Below are positions 7,043 through 7,425 of a DNA stretch of 7,425 nt, piece after piece. The DNA lies in NCBI GenBank assembly GCA_030832695.1, contig JAURIP010000071.1, positions 1 through 7,425 on the forward strand, read 5' to 3'. Numbering within the stretch: position 1 is the first letter of the stretch; each line of letters opens with the position of its first letter. Both the position numbers and the translations under genes were made by a program. Below the pieces are notes generated by a model that saw nothing but the letters and a program-made list of their open reading frames with translations, was not told where the DNA came from and made no database searches. Origin of the DNA: Sediminibacterium sp. Lineage in GTDB: Bacteria; Bacteroidota; Bacteroidia; Chitinophagales; Chitinophagaceae.

Positions 7043-7425
7043 TGACATTAGGAAAAGTATATTTATTACCCATGCTACTTCATGAGGAAGGATTTGATAG
7101 TATGCCCAGTGATGTATTGTCTTGGATACAACAGTGTGACGCTTTTTTTGTTGAGAATGAAAAAACGGCCAGAAGGTATTTTAAAAAATTATGGAAGGAA
7201 ATGGTTATTGACAATTATACATGGCATGCCATTCACAAAGTAGAAAATGAACAAATTCATGCATTTTCACAACTTTTAAAGCAGGGAAAAAATATAGGTA
7301 TTTTATCTGAAGCAGGATGTGCGGGTATTGCGGATCCAGGTCAAATTTTAGTCGCGGCTGCGCAGGAATTAGGTGCTATAGTAAAACCTTACACTGGACC
7401 TTCTTCCTTATTATTAGCCTTAATG
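7042..7425 (+). CDS. RsmI-like SAM-dependent methyltransferase (TP-methylase family), 3' end outside window
   Basis: The first 128 residues of a tetrapyrrole-methylase-fold protein; the 3' part is cut by the window end. It begins MTLGKVYLLPMLLHEEG, then has the RsmI-like SEAGCAGIADPGQILVAAAQ (89-108) and KPYTGPSSLLLALM (115-128), which correspond to the SDAGTPxISDPG and PLPGPSAxxxAL motifs of RsmI, the 16S rRNA C1402 2'-O-methyltransferase. The canonical RsmI N-terminal ATPIGNLxD and AEDTR motifs are replaced by LPMLLHEEG and VENEKTARR. It therefore looks like the divergent, shorter RsmI-like paralogue found in Bacteroidota rather than RsmI itself, and its substrate is uncertain. The ATG overlaps the upstream TAA by one base (TAATG), so translation is likely coupled to the EI24-like gene. 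Confidence 0.85.
   Translation, partial: MTLGKVYLLPMLLHEEGFDSMPSDVLSWIQQCDAFFVENEKTARRYFKKLWKEMVIDNYTWHAIHKVENEQIHAFSQLLKQGKNIGILSEAGCAGIADPGQILVAAAQELGAIVKPYTGPSSLLLALM

Overview
The window is AT-rich, densely coded, and has eight genes that all point the same way. The proteins suggest a Bacteroidota genome, most likely near Chitinophagaceae/Sphingobacteriia. The pointers are a DUF5916 outer-membrane barrel with a CBM9-like N-terminus, a Bacteroidota-type TrmD and uracil phosphoribosyltransferase, the short RsmI-like methylase, a TAnnTTTG-type -7 box, and no clear Shine-Dalgarno sequences. The taxon is inferred from family resemblance only; no rRNA gene or other marker is present.

Layout: (1) 2-421 is the C-terminal end of an M20 metallodipeptidase cut by the window edge, followed after 3 nt by an S4-domain RNA-binding protein of the HslR type (425-832). 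(2) A 69-nt gap holds a possible small A/T hairpin terminator and a promoter-like box, then comes trmD (902-1582). (3) After an 85-nt gap, a 739-residue exported CBM9-like/DUF5916 protein (1668-3887) is followed 15 nt later by adenine deaminase (3903-5537). (4) A 42-nt gap carries the best promoter candidate of the window, then upp, uracil phosphoribosyltransferase (5580-6233). (5) After 47 nt an EI24/CysZ-like membrane protein begins at a TTG codon (6281-7042). Its stop overlaps the ATG of an RsmI-like SAM-dependent methylase (7042 to the window end, incomplete).

Functionally this is mostly housekeeping: peptide turnover, ribosome/tRNA maintenance (S4 protein, TrmD, RsmI-like), and nucleobase salvage (adenine to hypoxanthine; uracil plus PRPP to UMP). 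The genes of least certain function are the DUF5916 barrel, the EI24 membrane protein and the RsmI-like protein. I found no mobile element, CRISPR array, tRNA, rRNA, riboswitch or phage gene. No non-coding stretch exceeds 85 nt. I do not see convincing evidence of a new multi-gene system; the findings are modest.
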